Source: Arthrobacter koreensis (lineage in GTDB: Bacteria > Actinomycetota > Actinomycetes > Actinomycetales > Micrococcaceae). From it: a DNA stretch of 64,000 nt. The stretch is taken from contig NZ_WACG01000006.1 in NCBI RefSeq assembly GCF_009193255.1, positions 62,001 through 126,000 on the forward strand, written 5' to 3'. The notes under the pieces were generated by a model. The model did not search any database, was not told the origin of the DNA, and saw nothing but the letters and a program-made list of their open reading frames with translations. A program made the position numbers and the translations under genes. The stretch's first letter is position 1. The number at the start of each line of letters is the position of its first letter. Shown here piece after piece: positions 53,068 through 62,173 of the stretch.

Positions 53068-53765
53068 AAGTCTTCCGGGCGCAGGTTCTGCGCCCAGCGG
53101 CTGATCTCGGCATCGTCGGGAGCCGCGGCTTCCTTGTCCTTCGCCTTTTCTGCCGGCTTGTCTTTCCCGGCCGTTCCGTTTCCGGAAGCGGCTGCGCCGC
53201 GGGCAGCGGCGTCGCGGGCAGCAATGTCGCGGGCAGCGGCGTCGCGCGCACCGGCGTCGCGCGCACCGGCGTCGCGCGCACCGGCGTCGGGGGCCGCGGC
53301 GTCGGGGGCTGCAGCTTCACGCCCTTCTTTAGCCTGGGCCTCCGCCGCTTCAGGCGCGGCCGGTTCCATCGGGTCGGAAGACGCAGAGGCGGCGGCGTCC
53401 GGGGCCGGGGGCTGCTCCGGCCGGGGCCGGGAGTAGGGAACCGGGTGGGAGGCCAGGGAGGCTACTGCTGCGCTGGCTGCGCGGAGGCCGCAGCCGGTGT
53501 TCTGGGCATAGATCTGGATGGCTCGGATCGGCTGGCCCTGGGCGATCGCAGCGTAGACCTGCTGGTGGCCCTTCTCATCCAGCTGTGCTGCGGCTTCACG
53601 CGCTGCCTCGAGCGACGTTCCGGCCGGGGTCCGGAGGGGCTTGGCCGAACTGCCTGCCGGTTTTTCGGCTGCCGGACGGCCCGCGCGGTTGCGCTGCGCG
53701 CGTCCGACGAGAAAGTTCACGAGCACGATCGCAGCGATGAACAGGACAATGACCACAAACTCCAT
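53064..53765 (-). CDS. Membrane-anchored Ala-rich protein with pentapeptide repeats
   Basis: The 233-aa product has an N-terminal helix (FVVIVLFIAAIVLVNFLVG), then a folded segment around residues 45-105 with QVYAAIAQGQPIRAIQIYAQ that resembles a helix-hairpin of the ribosomal L7/L12-like type often seen in small actinobacterial proteins, and a long Ala/Pro-rich disordered region. Seven copies of a five-residue unit of the type D-A-G-A-R lie near residues 151-186. It ends RWAQNLRPEDF. I do not know its function. Confidence 0.75.
   Translation of the reverse strand: MEFVVIVLFIAAIVLVNFLVGRAQRNRAGRPAAEKPAGSSAKPLRTPAGTSLEAAREAAAQLDEKGHQQVYAAIAQGQPIRAIQIYAQNTGCGLRAASAAVASLASHPVPYSRPRPEQPPAPDAAASASSDPMEPAAPEAAEAQAKEGREAAAPDAAAPDAGARDAGARDAGARDAAARDIAARDAAARGAAASGNGTAGKDKPAEKAKDKEAAAPDDAEISRWAQNLRPEDF
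53209..53313. repeat. Seven 15-bp tandem repeats inside a coding gene
   Basis: The unit GCGTCGCGCGCACCG occurs three times without change (53239-53283), flanked by two variant units on each side. It encodes the pentapeptide repeat of the Ala-rich membrane protein. Such arrays change length by slippage, but the 15-bp unit keeps the frame. Confidence 0.88.
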
Positions 53766-53863
53766 ACCTCGATCCTAGCTTTTTCCCCGCCGGGCTTCCT
53801 GTGCCGCCGGTATATTGGCGCGCAGCACACATCCGCTGCGTTATCCCTGCCCGTTAGGACGCC

Positions 53864-54688
53864 ATGAATTTCGAATCCAACTTGAGGTCCCTGCACGTGA
53901 CACTGGATCGAGGGGTTGCGGAGGTGCGGCTGCTCGGTCCCTCCAAGGGCAACGCCATGGGCCCGGACTTCTGGACTGAGTTGCCCCGGGTCTTCGCGGA
54001 ACTGGACGCGGACGACGACGTCCGTGCCGTCCTCCTCTACGGCTCCGGGGAAAACTTCAGCTACGGCCTGGACCTTCCCGGCATGGGACCGGTGTTTCGT
54101 CCCCTGCTGCAGTCCCGCGGAACGGATGCGCGCCTGCGCTCGGAGTTCCGGCTGCGGATCAAGGCGCTGCAGGACGCCGTGAGTTCCGTGGCACGATGCA
54201 GCAAGCCCGTTGTGGCGGCAGTGCGGGGGTGGTGCATCGGCGGTGGAGTCGACGTGATCACAGCGGCAGACGTGCGGATCGCAGCGCCGGGAGCCAGGTT
54301 CAGCATCCGGGAGGTCCGCGTCGGCATTGTCGCGGACCTTGGCTCCCTGCAGCGGCTTCCGGGGATTATCGGTGCCGGCGCCACTCGGCAGCTGGCCCTC
54401 ACCGGGGAGGACTTCGACGCCGCCCGTGCCCGCGAACTGGGGCTGGTCACGGAACTGGCTGACGACGTCGTCGGGCGCGGCCGTGAGCTGTGCGCCCAGA
54501 TCGCTGCGAACCCGCCGCTGGTGGTCCAGGGCGTGAAGCAAGTGCTGAACCAGGGCAGCGAACCGGCGGCGCAGGCCGGGCTGGACTACGTGCAGGTGTG
54601 GAACACGGCGTTCCTTCCCAGCCGGGACTTCGCCGAGGCCAGTACGGCGTTCGCCGAGCGCCGCCCCGCGGTCTTCACCGGGGACTAG
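53864..54688 (+). CDS. Enoyl-CoA hydratase/isomerase, dienoyl-CoA isomerase-like
   Basis: The 274-aa crotonase-fold protein matches the delta3,5-delta2,4-dienoyl-CoA isomerase (ECH1) pattern: GSGENFSYGLDLPGM, WCIGGGVDVITAADVR and VRVGIVADLGSLQRLP, with the Asp of the last motif at the catalytic position known for ECH1. It would help beta-oxidation of unsaturated fatty acids. It stands alone, followed by palindromic element B. Confidence 0.9.
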   Translation: MNFESNLRSLHVTLDRGVAEVRLLGPSKGNAMGPDFWTELPRVFAELDADDDVRAVLLYGSGENFSYGLDLPGMGPVFRPLLQSRGTDARLRSEFRLRIKALQDAVSSVARCSKPVVAAVRGWCIGGGVDVITAADVRIAAPGARFSIREVRVGIVADLGSLQRLPGIIGAGATRQLALTGEDFDAARARELGLVTELADDVVGRGRELCAQIAANPPLVVQGVKQVLNQGSEPAAQAGLDYVQVWNTAFLPSRDFAEASTAFAERRPAVFTGD

Positions 54689-54720
54689 TTCCCCCACGAC
54701 CCCCAGCCCGCCCAGTAACA

Positions 54721-54788
54721 AACCCATCGAGATGACAGAAACTGCCCGTATCAGGCCTGTAACGAGCAGTTTCTGCTATCTCGGCGGT
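54721..54788. repeat. 68-nt intergenic palindromic element, copy B
   Basis: It begins AACCCATCGAGA and ends TCTCGGCGGT, and has the same 68-nt length and loop layout as copy A at 2173-2240, which lies in the opposite orientation. The stem bases differ (here CAGAAACTGC against GCAGTTTCTG), yet both copies pair well. It lies 32 bp after the crotonase gene and 46 bp before the FadR-type gene, two genes in the same direction. Confidence 0.8.
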
Positions 54789-54834
54789 GGGGAGGGCGGG
54801 AAAGGCGGTGAGCTGCCAGAACTAGACTTGGGGC

Positions 54835-55506
54835 ATGGCAGTAACGGACGAGGCGATCACCAAAATCAAGGCAATGCTCATCAGCGGTGAGCTGAAGGCC
54901 GGTGACCGGGTTCCGCCTGAAAAGGAACTCAGCGAACGCCTCGGACTTTCCCGCAGTTCGCTGCGTGAAGCGGTCAAGGCGCTGGAACTGGCCCGGGTGC
55001 TGGACGTGCGCCGCGGCGACGGAACCTACGTCACCAGCCTCGAACCGGCCATCCTGATGGAAACCATGTCCTTTGTGGTGGACCTGCACCAGGAAAGGGC
55101 CGCCGCTGAACTTCTGGAAGTCCGGCGCATTCTGGAACCGGGATCAGCCTCCCTGGCGGCGCGGCGCATCACGCCGGACGCTGCTGCGGAGCTCCGGGCG
55201 TGCGTAGCGGCGGTGGAGGAGGACTCCAGCGTTGAGGACCTGATTTCCCACGATCTTGCGTTCCACGCCCTCGTAGCCAGAGCCTCCGGCAACGCCTACC
55301 TGCACGGCCTGCTCGAAGGACTGGCGGCGGGCACGCTGCGCGGACACATCTGGAGCGGCCTGATGCAGGACAAAGCAGTGTCCGCCACCCTCGCCGAGCA
55401 CGCCGCTATTGCCGCCGCTATCACTGCCGGGGATCCGGACTTGGCCCGCGCGCTGATGACAGTGCACGTCAGCGGTGCTGAGTCCCGCATCCGCGCTGCT
55501 GCCTAG
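54835..55506 (+). CDS. FadR-subfamily GntR regulator
   Basis: The 223-aa protein has a GntR winged helix (PPEKELSERLGLSRSSLREAVKALELARVLDVRRGDGTYV, about 27-66) and an FCD effector domain (about 80-215) with the likely metal-binding residues in HDLAFHALVARASGN and EHAAIAAAI. It would sense a carboxylic acid. The target genes are not evident; the crotonase gene upstream is a candidate. Confidence 0.92.
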   Translation: MAVTDEAITKIKAMLISGELKAGDRVPPEKELSERLGLSRSSLREAVKALELARVLDVRRGDGTYVTSLEPAILMETMSFVVDLHQERAAAELLEVRRILEPGSASLAARRITPDAAAELRACVAAVEEDSSVEDLISHDLAFHALVARASGNAYLHGLLEGLAAGTLRGHIWSGLMQDKAVSATLAEHAAIAAAITAGDPDLARALMTVHVSGAESRIRAAA

Positions 55507-55545
55507 AGACACTGCTTCCCACTCACCTTGCCAGGTCTGCCCCGC

Positions 55546-57711
55546 TCAGGCCTTCAGCGCCAGCACGAACGGCAGGACGGATTCAACGCCGGCCAGGCGC
55601 AGGGTGCGGCCGGCTTCGGTGAGCGTCCAGCGGCTGTCCGCGAAGTCATCCACCAGCAGCACCGGCCCGGGATTCTCCGCGAACCAGGCCGCTCCCTCCG
55701 GTGGAACCGCGAACTGTTCCCAGACCGATGCCAGACGGAAGGCACTGTTGCCGCCGGAGCCGCCGGTCGGTCCGCCGTGCGGCAGCTGCAGGGCCCCCAG
55801 ATACGGAATCCGGCCCAGTTCGGAAAGCCCCTGCGCCAGCGACGCTACCAGCTGCGGCCGGGTCCGGCTCGGGACAGACACGATCGCCACCGGACGCTGG
55901 TCCCAGCCCCACTGTGCCAGCACCTGAACACAGCCGTTGAGCAGCGCCTGGTCCACCGGGGCGTCTTCGGCCCCGGGACCGAAGATTTCCCGCAGCCGTC
56001 CGCCCCAGCCCAGATCGGTCAGGCGGGCGAGAGCACGTCCGGTGGAGACAGCGGCGTCGGGCTTGATCTTTCCCTTGACCGGCACCCCCAGCCGGTCCAT
56101 TCCGCTGGGGTACATGCCGCGCGGATCGATGTCCACGCCCACCCGTGACAGTGCCTGCCCGGCGCTGTCTGCGGCTTCGCTGGCTACCTCGTCCGAGTAC
56201 CAGCGCCCGGCACAGTTGTCGCAGCGCCCGCACGGCGCCGCGGCCGGATCATCAAGCTGCCGGGACAGGAACTCCATCCGGCAGCCGCTGGTGTTCTCGT
56301 AATCCAGCATTGCCTGCTGTTCCCGCACCCGGGCGGCAGCGATCCGCTCGTAGCGTTCCCGGTCATAGCTCCACGGCTGCCCGGTCCCCCGCCAGCCTCC
56401 GGTGACGCGTTCGACGGCGCCGTCCACGGCGAGCACCTTCAGCAGCAGTTCCAGCGGGGAACGCTTTAGGTTCACCAGGGTTTCGAGCGCACCCGTGGAG
56501 AGCACCGATCCATCCGCAAGCTCGCGGAGCACCGCATTAGCGGGACCCTCAGACGGCATGGAGGACGTGGCGAAGTACTCCCAGATGTCCCTGTCCTCGG
56601 CACCGGGCAGCAGCAGCACGTCCGCGTTGGGAGTGCCGCGGCCGGCTCGGCCAACCTGCTGGTAGTAGGCCACGGGGGACGAAGGAGCACCCAGGTGGAC
56701 CACAAAGCCCAGGTCCGGCTTGTCGAAGCCCATGCCCAGCGCGCTGGTGGCCACCAGCGCCTTGACCTCGTTGTTCTTCAGGGCCGCCTCTGCCGCTTCC
56801 CGGTCTGCCGGATCCGTGCGGCCGGTGTAGGCGAGGACGGGGTGTCCCGCTTTCTGCAGAAGGCGCGCAGTGTCCTCCGCAGCTGAGACGGTGAGCGCGT
56901 AGATGATGCCGCTTCCGGGGAGCTCCTCGATGTGTGTCAGCAGCCAGGCGAGCCTGCTGCGCGGGCTGGGCAGCCGCAGCACACCGAGCCGCAGTGAGTC
57001 CCGGGCCAGCGCACCGCGGATGGTGAAGACCTCTTCCCCGCCGGCAGCGAGCTGCTCTTCCACATCCTTCACCACCCGGGTATTCGCGGTGGCAGTGGTG
57101 GCGAGGACCGGCACGGATTGCGGAAGCTGTTCAATCAGGTGCCGGATGCGGCGGTAGTCCGGCCGAAAGTCGTGCCCCCAGTCGGAGATGCAGTGGGCCT
57201 CATCGATCACCAGCAGGCCGGAGCGCCGGACCAGTTCGGGCAGGTGGTTCTCCCGGAAACCCGGGTTGTTCAGCCGTTCCGGGGAGACAAGGAGCACATC
57301 CACCGTGTCCGCTTCCAGGCGGGCGGAGATGTCCTGCCATTCAAGCTGGTTGGCCGAGTTGATCGCGGCGGCGCGGACCCCTGCCCGGGCGGCAGCGGCA
57401 ACCTGGTCCCGCATCAGGGCAAGCAGCGGTGAGACGATCAGCGTGGGCCCGGCACCCCGGGCACGCAGCAGCAGGCTGGCCACGAAGTAGACCGCGGACT
57501 TGCCCCAGCCGGTGCGCTGGACCACCAGTGCACGCCTTCCTCCCCTGACCAGGGCCTCAATCGCCTCGTACTGGCCTTCGTGGAACTCGGCGTCGTCCCT
57601 GCCAACGAGTGCGCGCAGCAGGGCTGTTGCTTCCGTGCGCAGGGCAGCGGCGTCGTCGGGTTCGGATGAAGCGGGGAGGGCTGTGGCGTGCTGGGCGGAT
57701 ACCGGTTCCAT
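55546..57711 (-). CDS. recQ: RecQ-family helicase fused to a phosphoribosyltransferase-like domain
   Basis: The 721-aa protein has two RecA-like helicase domains with the P-loop QRTGWGKSAVYF (a nonclassical Walker A), DEAHCISDWGHDFRPDYR, TATANTRV and QQVGRAGRGTPNADV. A zinc-binding cluster follows (CRMEFLSRQLDDP...CGRCDNC). The last 130 residues resemble a phosphoribosyltransferase fold with PVAIVSVPSRTRPQLV and the PRPP-loop-like VLLVDDFADSRWTLTEAGR. It probably unwinds DNA during repair. I used the ATG at 57711; a much longer reading frame upstream is antisense to the phosphomannomutase gene. Confidence 0.9.
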   Translation of the reverse strand: MEPVSAQHATALPASSEPDDAAALRTEATALLRALVGRDDAEFHEGQYEAIEALVRGGRRALVVQRTGWGKSAVYFVASLLLRARGAGPTLIVSPLLALMRDQVAAAARAGVRAAAINSANQLEWQDISARLEADTVDVLLVSPERLNNPGFRENHLPELVRRSGLLVIDEAHCISDWGHDFRPDYRRIRHLIEQLPQSVPVLATTATANTRVVKDVEEQLAAGGEEVFTIRGALARDSLRLGVLRLPSPRSRLAWLLTHIEELPGSGIIYALTVSAAEDTARLLQKAGHPVLAYTGRTDPADREAAEAALKNNEVKALVATSALGMGFDKPDLGFVVHLGAPSSPVAYYQQVGRAGRGTPNADVLLLPGAEDRDIWEYFATSSMPSEGPANAVLRELADGSVLSTGALETLVNLKRSPLELLLKVLAVDGAVERVTGGWRGTGQPWSYDRERYERIAAARVREQQAMLDYENTSGCRMEFLSRQLDDPAAAPCGRCDNCAGRWYSDEVASEAADSAGQALSRVGVDIDPRGMYPSGMDRLGVPVKGKIKPDAAVSTGRALARLTDLGWGGRLREIFGPGAEDAPVDQALLNGCVQVLAQWGWDQRPVAIVSVPSRTRPQLVASLAQGLSELGRIPYLGALQLPHGGPTGGSGGNSAFRLASVWEQFAVPPEGAAWFAENPGPVLLVDDFADSRWTLTEAGRTLRLAGVESVLPFVLALKA

Positions 57712-57831
57712 ACCTTCCACTATTCCAGCCGCCACGGACAGGATCCGACGCCGCGGGAAGAGATTGTGGAAAACACCTCCCGGCGGCGGGCATGCTCCGG
57801 CCCGCAGCGTGCCCCCTATAGACTGCAAGGC

Positions 57832-59238
57832 GTGACTACTGCATTCGATCTTTCTGCGTCCTTCAAGGCCTATGACGTCCGTGGTGTTGTTGGCGAGACC
57901 ATCACCCCGGAAATCGTGAAGGCCGTCGGCGCCGCCTTCGTCGACGTCCTCGGCCTGGCCGGGGAGACCGTCTTGGTGGGAGGGGACATGCGCCAGTCCT
58001 CCCCCGAGTTCATCAAGGACTTCGCCTCCGGCGCCACCGCCCGCGGAGCCTACGTCCTGCTGCTGGACCTCATCTCCACCGATGAGCTGTACTACGCGTG
58101 CGGTTCGCTGAACGCGGCGGGCGTGACCTTCACGGCCAGCCATAACCCGGCCCAGTACAACGGCATCAAGATGGCCAAGGCCGGAGCCATTCCGATCTCC
58201 TCGGAAACCGGACTGAAGGAAATCCAGGAAGCCGCCGAGCGCTACCTCAACGACGGCGTCATCAACTCGGTGGAGACACCGGGCCAGATCAGCGTGCGGG
58301 ACGTCCTCGGCGACTACTCCGCCTACCTGCGCGGCCTGGTGGACCTGCGCGGCATCCGCCCGCTGAAGGTGGTGGTGGACGCGGGCAACGGCATGGCCGG
58401 CCTCACTACGCCCGCGGTCCTGGGGAACTCCATCCTCCCCGGACTGCCGCTGGACATCATTCCGCTGTACTTCGAGCTGGACGGCTCCTTCCCCAACCAC
58501 CCGGCAAACCCGCTGGAACCGGAGAACCTCCGGGACCTGCAGGCCGCCGTCGTCGAACACGGCGCTGACCTGGGCCTGGCGTTCGACGGCGATGCTGACC
58601 GCTGCTTTGTCATCGACGAACTCGGTGCCCCGGTGAGCCCCTCGGCCATCACCGCCCTGGTGGCGCGCCGCGAAATCGCCCGTGCCAAGGCAGCCGGTGA
58701 AGAAGTCCCGGTGATTATCCACAACCTGATTACCTCCCGCGCCGTTCCCGAACTGGTACAGGCCTCCGGCGGGCGTGCAGTCCGCACCCGTGTAGGCCAC
58801 TCCTTCATCAAGGCGCTGATGGCCTCGGAAGGTGCCGTGTTCGGCGGCGAGCACTCCGCTCATTACTACTTCCGCGACTTCTACAACGCTGATACCGGCA
58901 TGCTGGCCGCCATGCACGTGCTGGCTGCCCTGGGCGAACAGGAGCTGCCGCTGTCTGACCTGGCCCGCGAGTACGAGCCGTACTTCTCCTCCGGAGAGAT
59001 CAATTCAAAGCTCGACGACGTCCAGGCCGCCGTGGACCGGGTGCGCAACGAGTACGACCGTCCCGGCGTCACCGTCGACGAGATGGACGGCCTGACCTTC
59101 ACCTCAGATGACGGACAGTGGTGGTTCAACCTCCGCGCGTCCAACACCGAACCCTTCCTCCGGCTTAACGCCGAGGCAGAGGACCTTTCCACGATGGAAA
59201 TGGTCCGCGACCGTGTCCTTGAACTAGTTAGGAAATGA
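57832..59238 (+). CDS. manB: Phosphomannomutase/phosphoglucomutase
   Basis: The 468-aa alpha-D-phosphohexomutase interconverts hexose 1- and 6-phosphates for cell-wall sugar synthesis. The phosphoserine loop is TASHNPAQYNGIK (Ser103), the metal site FDGDADRCFV, the sugar loop GGEHSAHYYF and the phosphate-binding loop RASNTEPFLRLN. The start is a GTG with only a poor ribosome site; a -10-like TATAGA lies 9 nt before it, so the mRNA may be leaderless. It precedes a small acidic protein gene by 4 bp. Confidence 0.94.
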   Translation: MTTAFDLSASFKAYDVRGVVGETITPEIVKAVGAAFVDVLGLAGETVLVGGDMRQSSPEFIKDFASGATARGAYVLLLDLISTDELYYACGSLNAAGVTFTASHNPAQYNGIKMAKAGAIPISSETGLKEIQEAAERYLNDGVINSVETPGQISVRDVLGDYSAYLRGLVDLRGIRPLKVVVDAGNGMAGLTTPAVLGNSILPGLPLDIIPLYFELDGSFPNHPANPLEPENLRDLQAAVVEHGADLGLAFDGDADRCFVIDELGAPVSPSAITALVARREIARAKAAGEEVPVIIHNLITSRAVPELVQASGGRAVRTRVGHSFIKALMASEGAVFGGEHSAHYYFRDFYNADTGMLAAMHVLAALGEQELPLSDLAREYEPYFSSGEINSKLDDVQAAVDRVRNEYDRPGVTVDEMDGLTFTSDDGQWWFNLRASNTEPFLRLNAEAEDLSTMEMVRDRVLELVRK

Positions 59239-59242
59239 GCTC

Positions 59243-59713
59243 ATGGCTGATGTTGAACTGACCGGCGGGGAACCTTCCGCCCAGGTACAGGATGACCTGA
59301 ACTCGCTGCTGGGCACCGCCCTCGGTGTCACGCAGGAACAGCTCGAAGCGCAGGGTGCCTTCCTGCCCGCCGCCCTGGTGGTGCAGGCCGACGGTGAGCT
59401 GCGCATGGTCGCTGTCTCCCCCGAGGAGAGCGACGAGGACCTGGATGCCGAGGCCATGATCGATGACCTCTACACCGTCCTGCGCGACCAGAAGGACCAG
59501 AACCGCGCAGTAGCCGTGTTCTCGGACATCACCCTCCCGGACGAGGGCACCGACGCCATCCACGTTGTGGCGGAACACTCCGAAGGCGTGTGCATCTCGG
59601 CCATCCAGACCTACTCGCAGGAGGACGGGGCCTGGACTTTCAACGACCCCATCTGGGAATCCGGCGAGCCGATCGTCTGGGCGGCAGACACCGAAGAGCC
59701 TTCCGAGTCCTAA
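59243..59713 (+). CDS. Conserved acidic hypothetical protein, 156 aa
   Basis: I do not recognise a named family. The protein is acidic and soluble, with an alternating alpha/beta composition (for example DGELRMVAVSPEES and NRAVAVFSDITLP) and a short C-terminal WESGEPIVWAADTEE. AGGAAATGAGCTC precedes the ATG, which is 4 bp after manB, so it is in the same operon. It may be related to phosphomannomutase regulation, which is speculation. Confidence 0.82.
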   Translation: MADVELTGGEPSAQVQDDLNSLLGTALGVTQEQLEAQGAFLPAALVVQADGELRMVAVSPEESDEDLDAEAMIDDLYTVLRDQKDQNRAVAVFSDITLPDEGTDAIHVVAEHSEGVCISAIQTYSQEDGAWTFNDPIWESGEPIVWAADTEEPSES

Positions 59714-59731
59714 TCCCGGCTCAAACCAAAG

Positions 59732-59767
59732 AACAGGCCCCGCACTCCACGTGCGGGGCCTGTTTTT
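59732..59767. terminator. Bidirectional terminator between the acidic-protein gene and pckG
   Basis: AACAGGCCCCGCAC pairs with GTGCGGGGCCTGTT around TCCAC and runs into TTT. It serves two convergent genes. Confidence 0.94.
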
Positions 59768-59775
59768 GGCTGAGC

Positions 59776-61671
59776 CTACTTTGCGGCCGCGAAGCGTTCC
59801 TTGAGTTCAGCCAGCTTGGCCGAGAGCTCCTCCGGCAGTGACGCACCGAAGCGGGCGTACCACTCGTCGATGCCGGCCAGTTCGGTCTCCCATTCCGCCG
59901 GATCCACGCGCACGGCTGCTTCGACGTCGGCCGGGGTCATGTCCAGGCCCTGGAGGTCGATCGAATCGCCGGTGGGCACAAAGCCAATCGGGGTTTCGAC
60001 GGCGTCTGCCTTGCCTTCGAGGCGCTCGATGACCCACTTCAGCACACGGGAGTTCTCGCCGAAACCGGGCCACGCGAAACCGCCGTCGGCAGTGCGGCGG
60101 AACCAGTTGACCAGGAAGATGGCCGGGAGCTTCTCCTGGTTGGCCTTGGCGCTGAGGGTGATCCAGTGCTTGAGGTAGTCACCGGCGTCGTAGCCGATGA
60201 AGGGCAGCATGGCCATCGGGTCACGGCGGACCACACCCACGGCGCCGGCGGCAGCGGCCGTGGTTTCCGAAGAAAGTGTTGAACCCATGAAGATGCCGCT
60301 GGCCCAGTCCCGCGCCTGGGTCACCAGGGGAACGGTGGTCTTGCGGCGTCCGCCGAAGAGGATCGCGGAAACGGGCACGCCGTTCGGGGAATGGTATTCC
60401 TCGGCCAGCATGTCGATCTGGTCGATCGGGGTGCAGAAGCGGGAGTTCGGGTGCGCTGCCGGGGTGCCCGCTTCCGGAGTCCAGTCGTTTCCGCGCCAGT
60501 CCGTCAGGTGTGCCGGCGTCTCGTCCGTCATGCCTTCCCACCAGACTCCGCCGTCGTCGGTCAGGGCCACGTTGGTGAAGATGGAGTTGCCCTTGGCAAT
60601 GGCGCGCATCGCGTTCGGGTTGGTGCTCCAGCCGGTGCCTGGGGCGACGCCGAAGAGGCCTGCCTCAGGGTTGGTGGCACGGAGTTCACCGTCGTGGCCG
60701 AAGCGCAGCCAGGTGATGTCATCGCCGAGGGTCTCAACCTTCCAGCCTTCGACCGTGGGGTCCAGAAGTGCCAGGTTGGTCTTGCCGCAGGCCGAGGGGA
60801 ACGCAGCCGAAACGTAGTAGTCCTTCTTTTCCGGGCTGGTGAGCTTCAGGATGAGCATGTGCTCGGCGAGCCAGCCCTCGTCCCGCGCCATGACCGACGC
60901 GATGCGCAGGGCATAGCACTTCTTGCCCAGCAGGGCGTTGCCGCCGTAGCCGGAGCCGTAGGAGTAGATGGATCGGTCTTCGGGGAAGTGCACAATCCAC
61001 TTCTCCTCGTTGCACGGCCAGGAAACGTCTTCCTGTCCCTCTGCCAGAGGCGCACCCACGGAGTGCAGGGCGGGGACGAAGAAGGCATCCAGCTCTTCCA
61101 TCTTCCGCAGCACGTCGGTGCCGATGCGCGCCATGATCCGCATGGACGCCACAACGTAGGCACTGTCGGTGATTTCGACGCCGAACTTGGGGTCCTCGGC
61201 GTCGAGGTGGCCCATCACGAACGGGATCACGTACATGGTGCGTCCGCGCATTGAACCGGCGAAGAGCCCGTTCAGCTTGGTGCGCATTTCCGCCGGGTCC
61301 ATCCAGTTGTTGGTGAAGCCGGCGTCTTCGCGCTTCTCGGAGCAGATGAACGTCTGCTCCTCCACACGGGCAACATCCTTGGGATCAGAGAAGGCCGCGA
61401 AGGAGTTGGGGAAGGTTTCAGGGTTCAGGCGAACCAAAGTGCCTGCCTCGACCAGCTCATCGGTGAGCGCCTTGTTCTCCGCCTCGGAACCGTCGACCCA
61501 ATAGACATCGGCGGGCTGCGTCAGCTCGGCCACTTCCTTGACCCATGCGAGCAGGGCACTGTGGGTGGTGGGCGCCTCGCTGGAGGCCCCCCTGATCTTG
61601 CTGTCCTGCAACTGGCTAGGAGCAGCGTTGCCGCTCTCATCGAGAACTAGCTGACGCGCGTCATCGCCCAT
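59776..61671 (-). CDS. pckG: Phosphoenolpyruvate carboxykinase (GTP)
   Basis: PckG converts oxaloacetate to PEP with GTP, the first committed step of gluconeogenesis. The 631-aa protein has the kinase P-loop [16 protein letters not shown] with the active-site cysteine, [19 protein letters not shown], the metal region and [13 protein letters not shown] chose the ATG at 61671, preceded by GAAGGGAAGA; an in-frame start 21 codons earlier lies in the promoter. The promoter contains a CRP-like site and a palindrome (61818-61845), suggesting control by carbon source. Confidence 0.97.
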   Translation of the reverse strand: MGDDARQLVLDESGNAAPSQLQDSKIRGASSEAPTTHSALLAWVKEVAELTQPADVYWVDGSEAENKALTDELVEAGTLVRLNPETFPNSFAAFSDPKDVARVEEQTFICSEKREDAGFTNNWMDPAEMRTKLNGLFAGSMRGRTMYVIPFVMGHLDAEDPKFGVEITDSAYVVASMRIMARIGTDVLRKMEELDAFFVPALHSVGAPLAEGQEDVSWPCNEEKWIVHFPEDRSIYSYGSGYGGNALLGKKCYALRIASVMARDEGWLAEHMLILKLTSPEKKDYYVSAAFPSACGKTNLALLDPTVEGWKVETLGDDITWLRFGHDGELRATNPEAGLFGVAPGTGWSTNPNAMRAIAKGNSIFTNVALTDDGGVWWEGMTDETPAHLTDWRGNDWTPEAGTPAAHPNSRFCTPIDQIDMLAEEYHSPNGVPVSAILFGGRRKTTVPLVTQARDWASGIFMGSTLSSETTAAAAGAVGVVRRDPMAMLPFIGYDAGDYLKHWITLSAKANQEKLPAIFLVNWFRRTADGGFAWPGFGENSRVLKWVIERLEGKADAVETPIGFVPTGDSIDLQGLDMTPADVEAAVRVDPAEWETELAGIDEWYARFGASLPEELSAKLAELKERFAAAK

Positions 61672-61817
61672 GACTCTTCCCTTCGTTGGGTCACTGGTGT
61701 TTTTTGATGCTATTTCCAACCTCCGGGGGTCCAACGGCGAAAAGATGTTACCAATGTGGCGTGCGACTCCAAGTTTGCCTAGATTTCAGGGGCAGTTCAG
61801 CCTGCGGAACCCTTTTG

Positions 61818-61845
61818 TGTGACGAAGGTCATATAGACCGGTCTA
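61818..61845. promoter_or_regulatory. CRP-like site next to a 12-bp palindrome upstream of pckG
   Basis: TGTGACGAAGGTCATA (61818-61833) resembles the CRP/GlxR consensus TGTGA-N6-TCACA, with 4 of 5 bases correct in the second half. It abuts the perfect palindrome TAGACCGGTCTA (61834-61845), a TetR/GntR-style operator. Both lie 150-175 bp upstream of the pckG start. Confidence 0.5.
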
Positions 61846-61870
61846 GTTTTTCATCGTAACGGAACTCGAT

Positions 61871-61900
61871 TTGGCGTTCTCCGCAGAACCCCGCTATAGT
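61871..61900 (+). promoter_or_regulatory. Promoter of tRNA-Arg(ACG)
   Basis: TTGGCG (61871-61876) and TATAGT (61895-61900) are separated by 18 bp. Transcription would start near 61907, about 70 bp before the tRNA. Confidence 0.65.
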
Positions 61901-61976
61901 TATCTACGGCCAAACAGCCACGGAAGAACTTGAAAGAAGCAGGGGAAACCCGGCAACTTCGAGAATATTCCAAAAT

Positions 61977-62052
61977 GCGTGCGTAGCTCAACGGATAGAG
62001 CATCTGACTACGGATCAGAAGGTTGGGGGTTCGAATCCCTTCGCGCGCACCA
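61977..62052 (+). tRNA. tRNA-Arg(ACG)
   Basis: Acceptor GCGTGCG pairs with CGCGCGC (one T-G wobble). The D arm, the T loop TTCGAAT and an encoded CCA (62050-62052) are present. The anticodon loop CTACGGA gives anticodon ACG at 62010-62012, expected to be edited to ICG. Confidence 0.97.
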
Positions 62053-62057
62053 CTGAA

Positions 62058-62103
62058 AAACCCCGTCGAACCTGGATCAATCCCGGTTCGGCGGGGTTTT
62101 TTG
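62058..62103 (+). terminator. Terminator after tRNA-Arg(ACG)
   Basis: AACCCCGTCGAACC pairs with GGTTCGGCGGGGTT apart from one T-G pair, with a 12-nt loop, and runs into TTTTTT. Confidence 0.88.
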
Positions 62104-62173
62104 CCGTCCGGGCACCGGCATTGCGGCCGGGGCCCACTTGCCCGCCGTCCCTGAGGCTGAAAAGCTCGGCGTC

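Noticed and set aside
57712-58917. N-terminal extension of the helicase frame to 1123 codons
   Set aside because: This part is antisense to the phosphomannomutase gene and has no helicase features; the ATG at 57711 fits the family.
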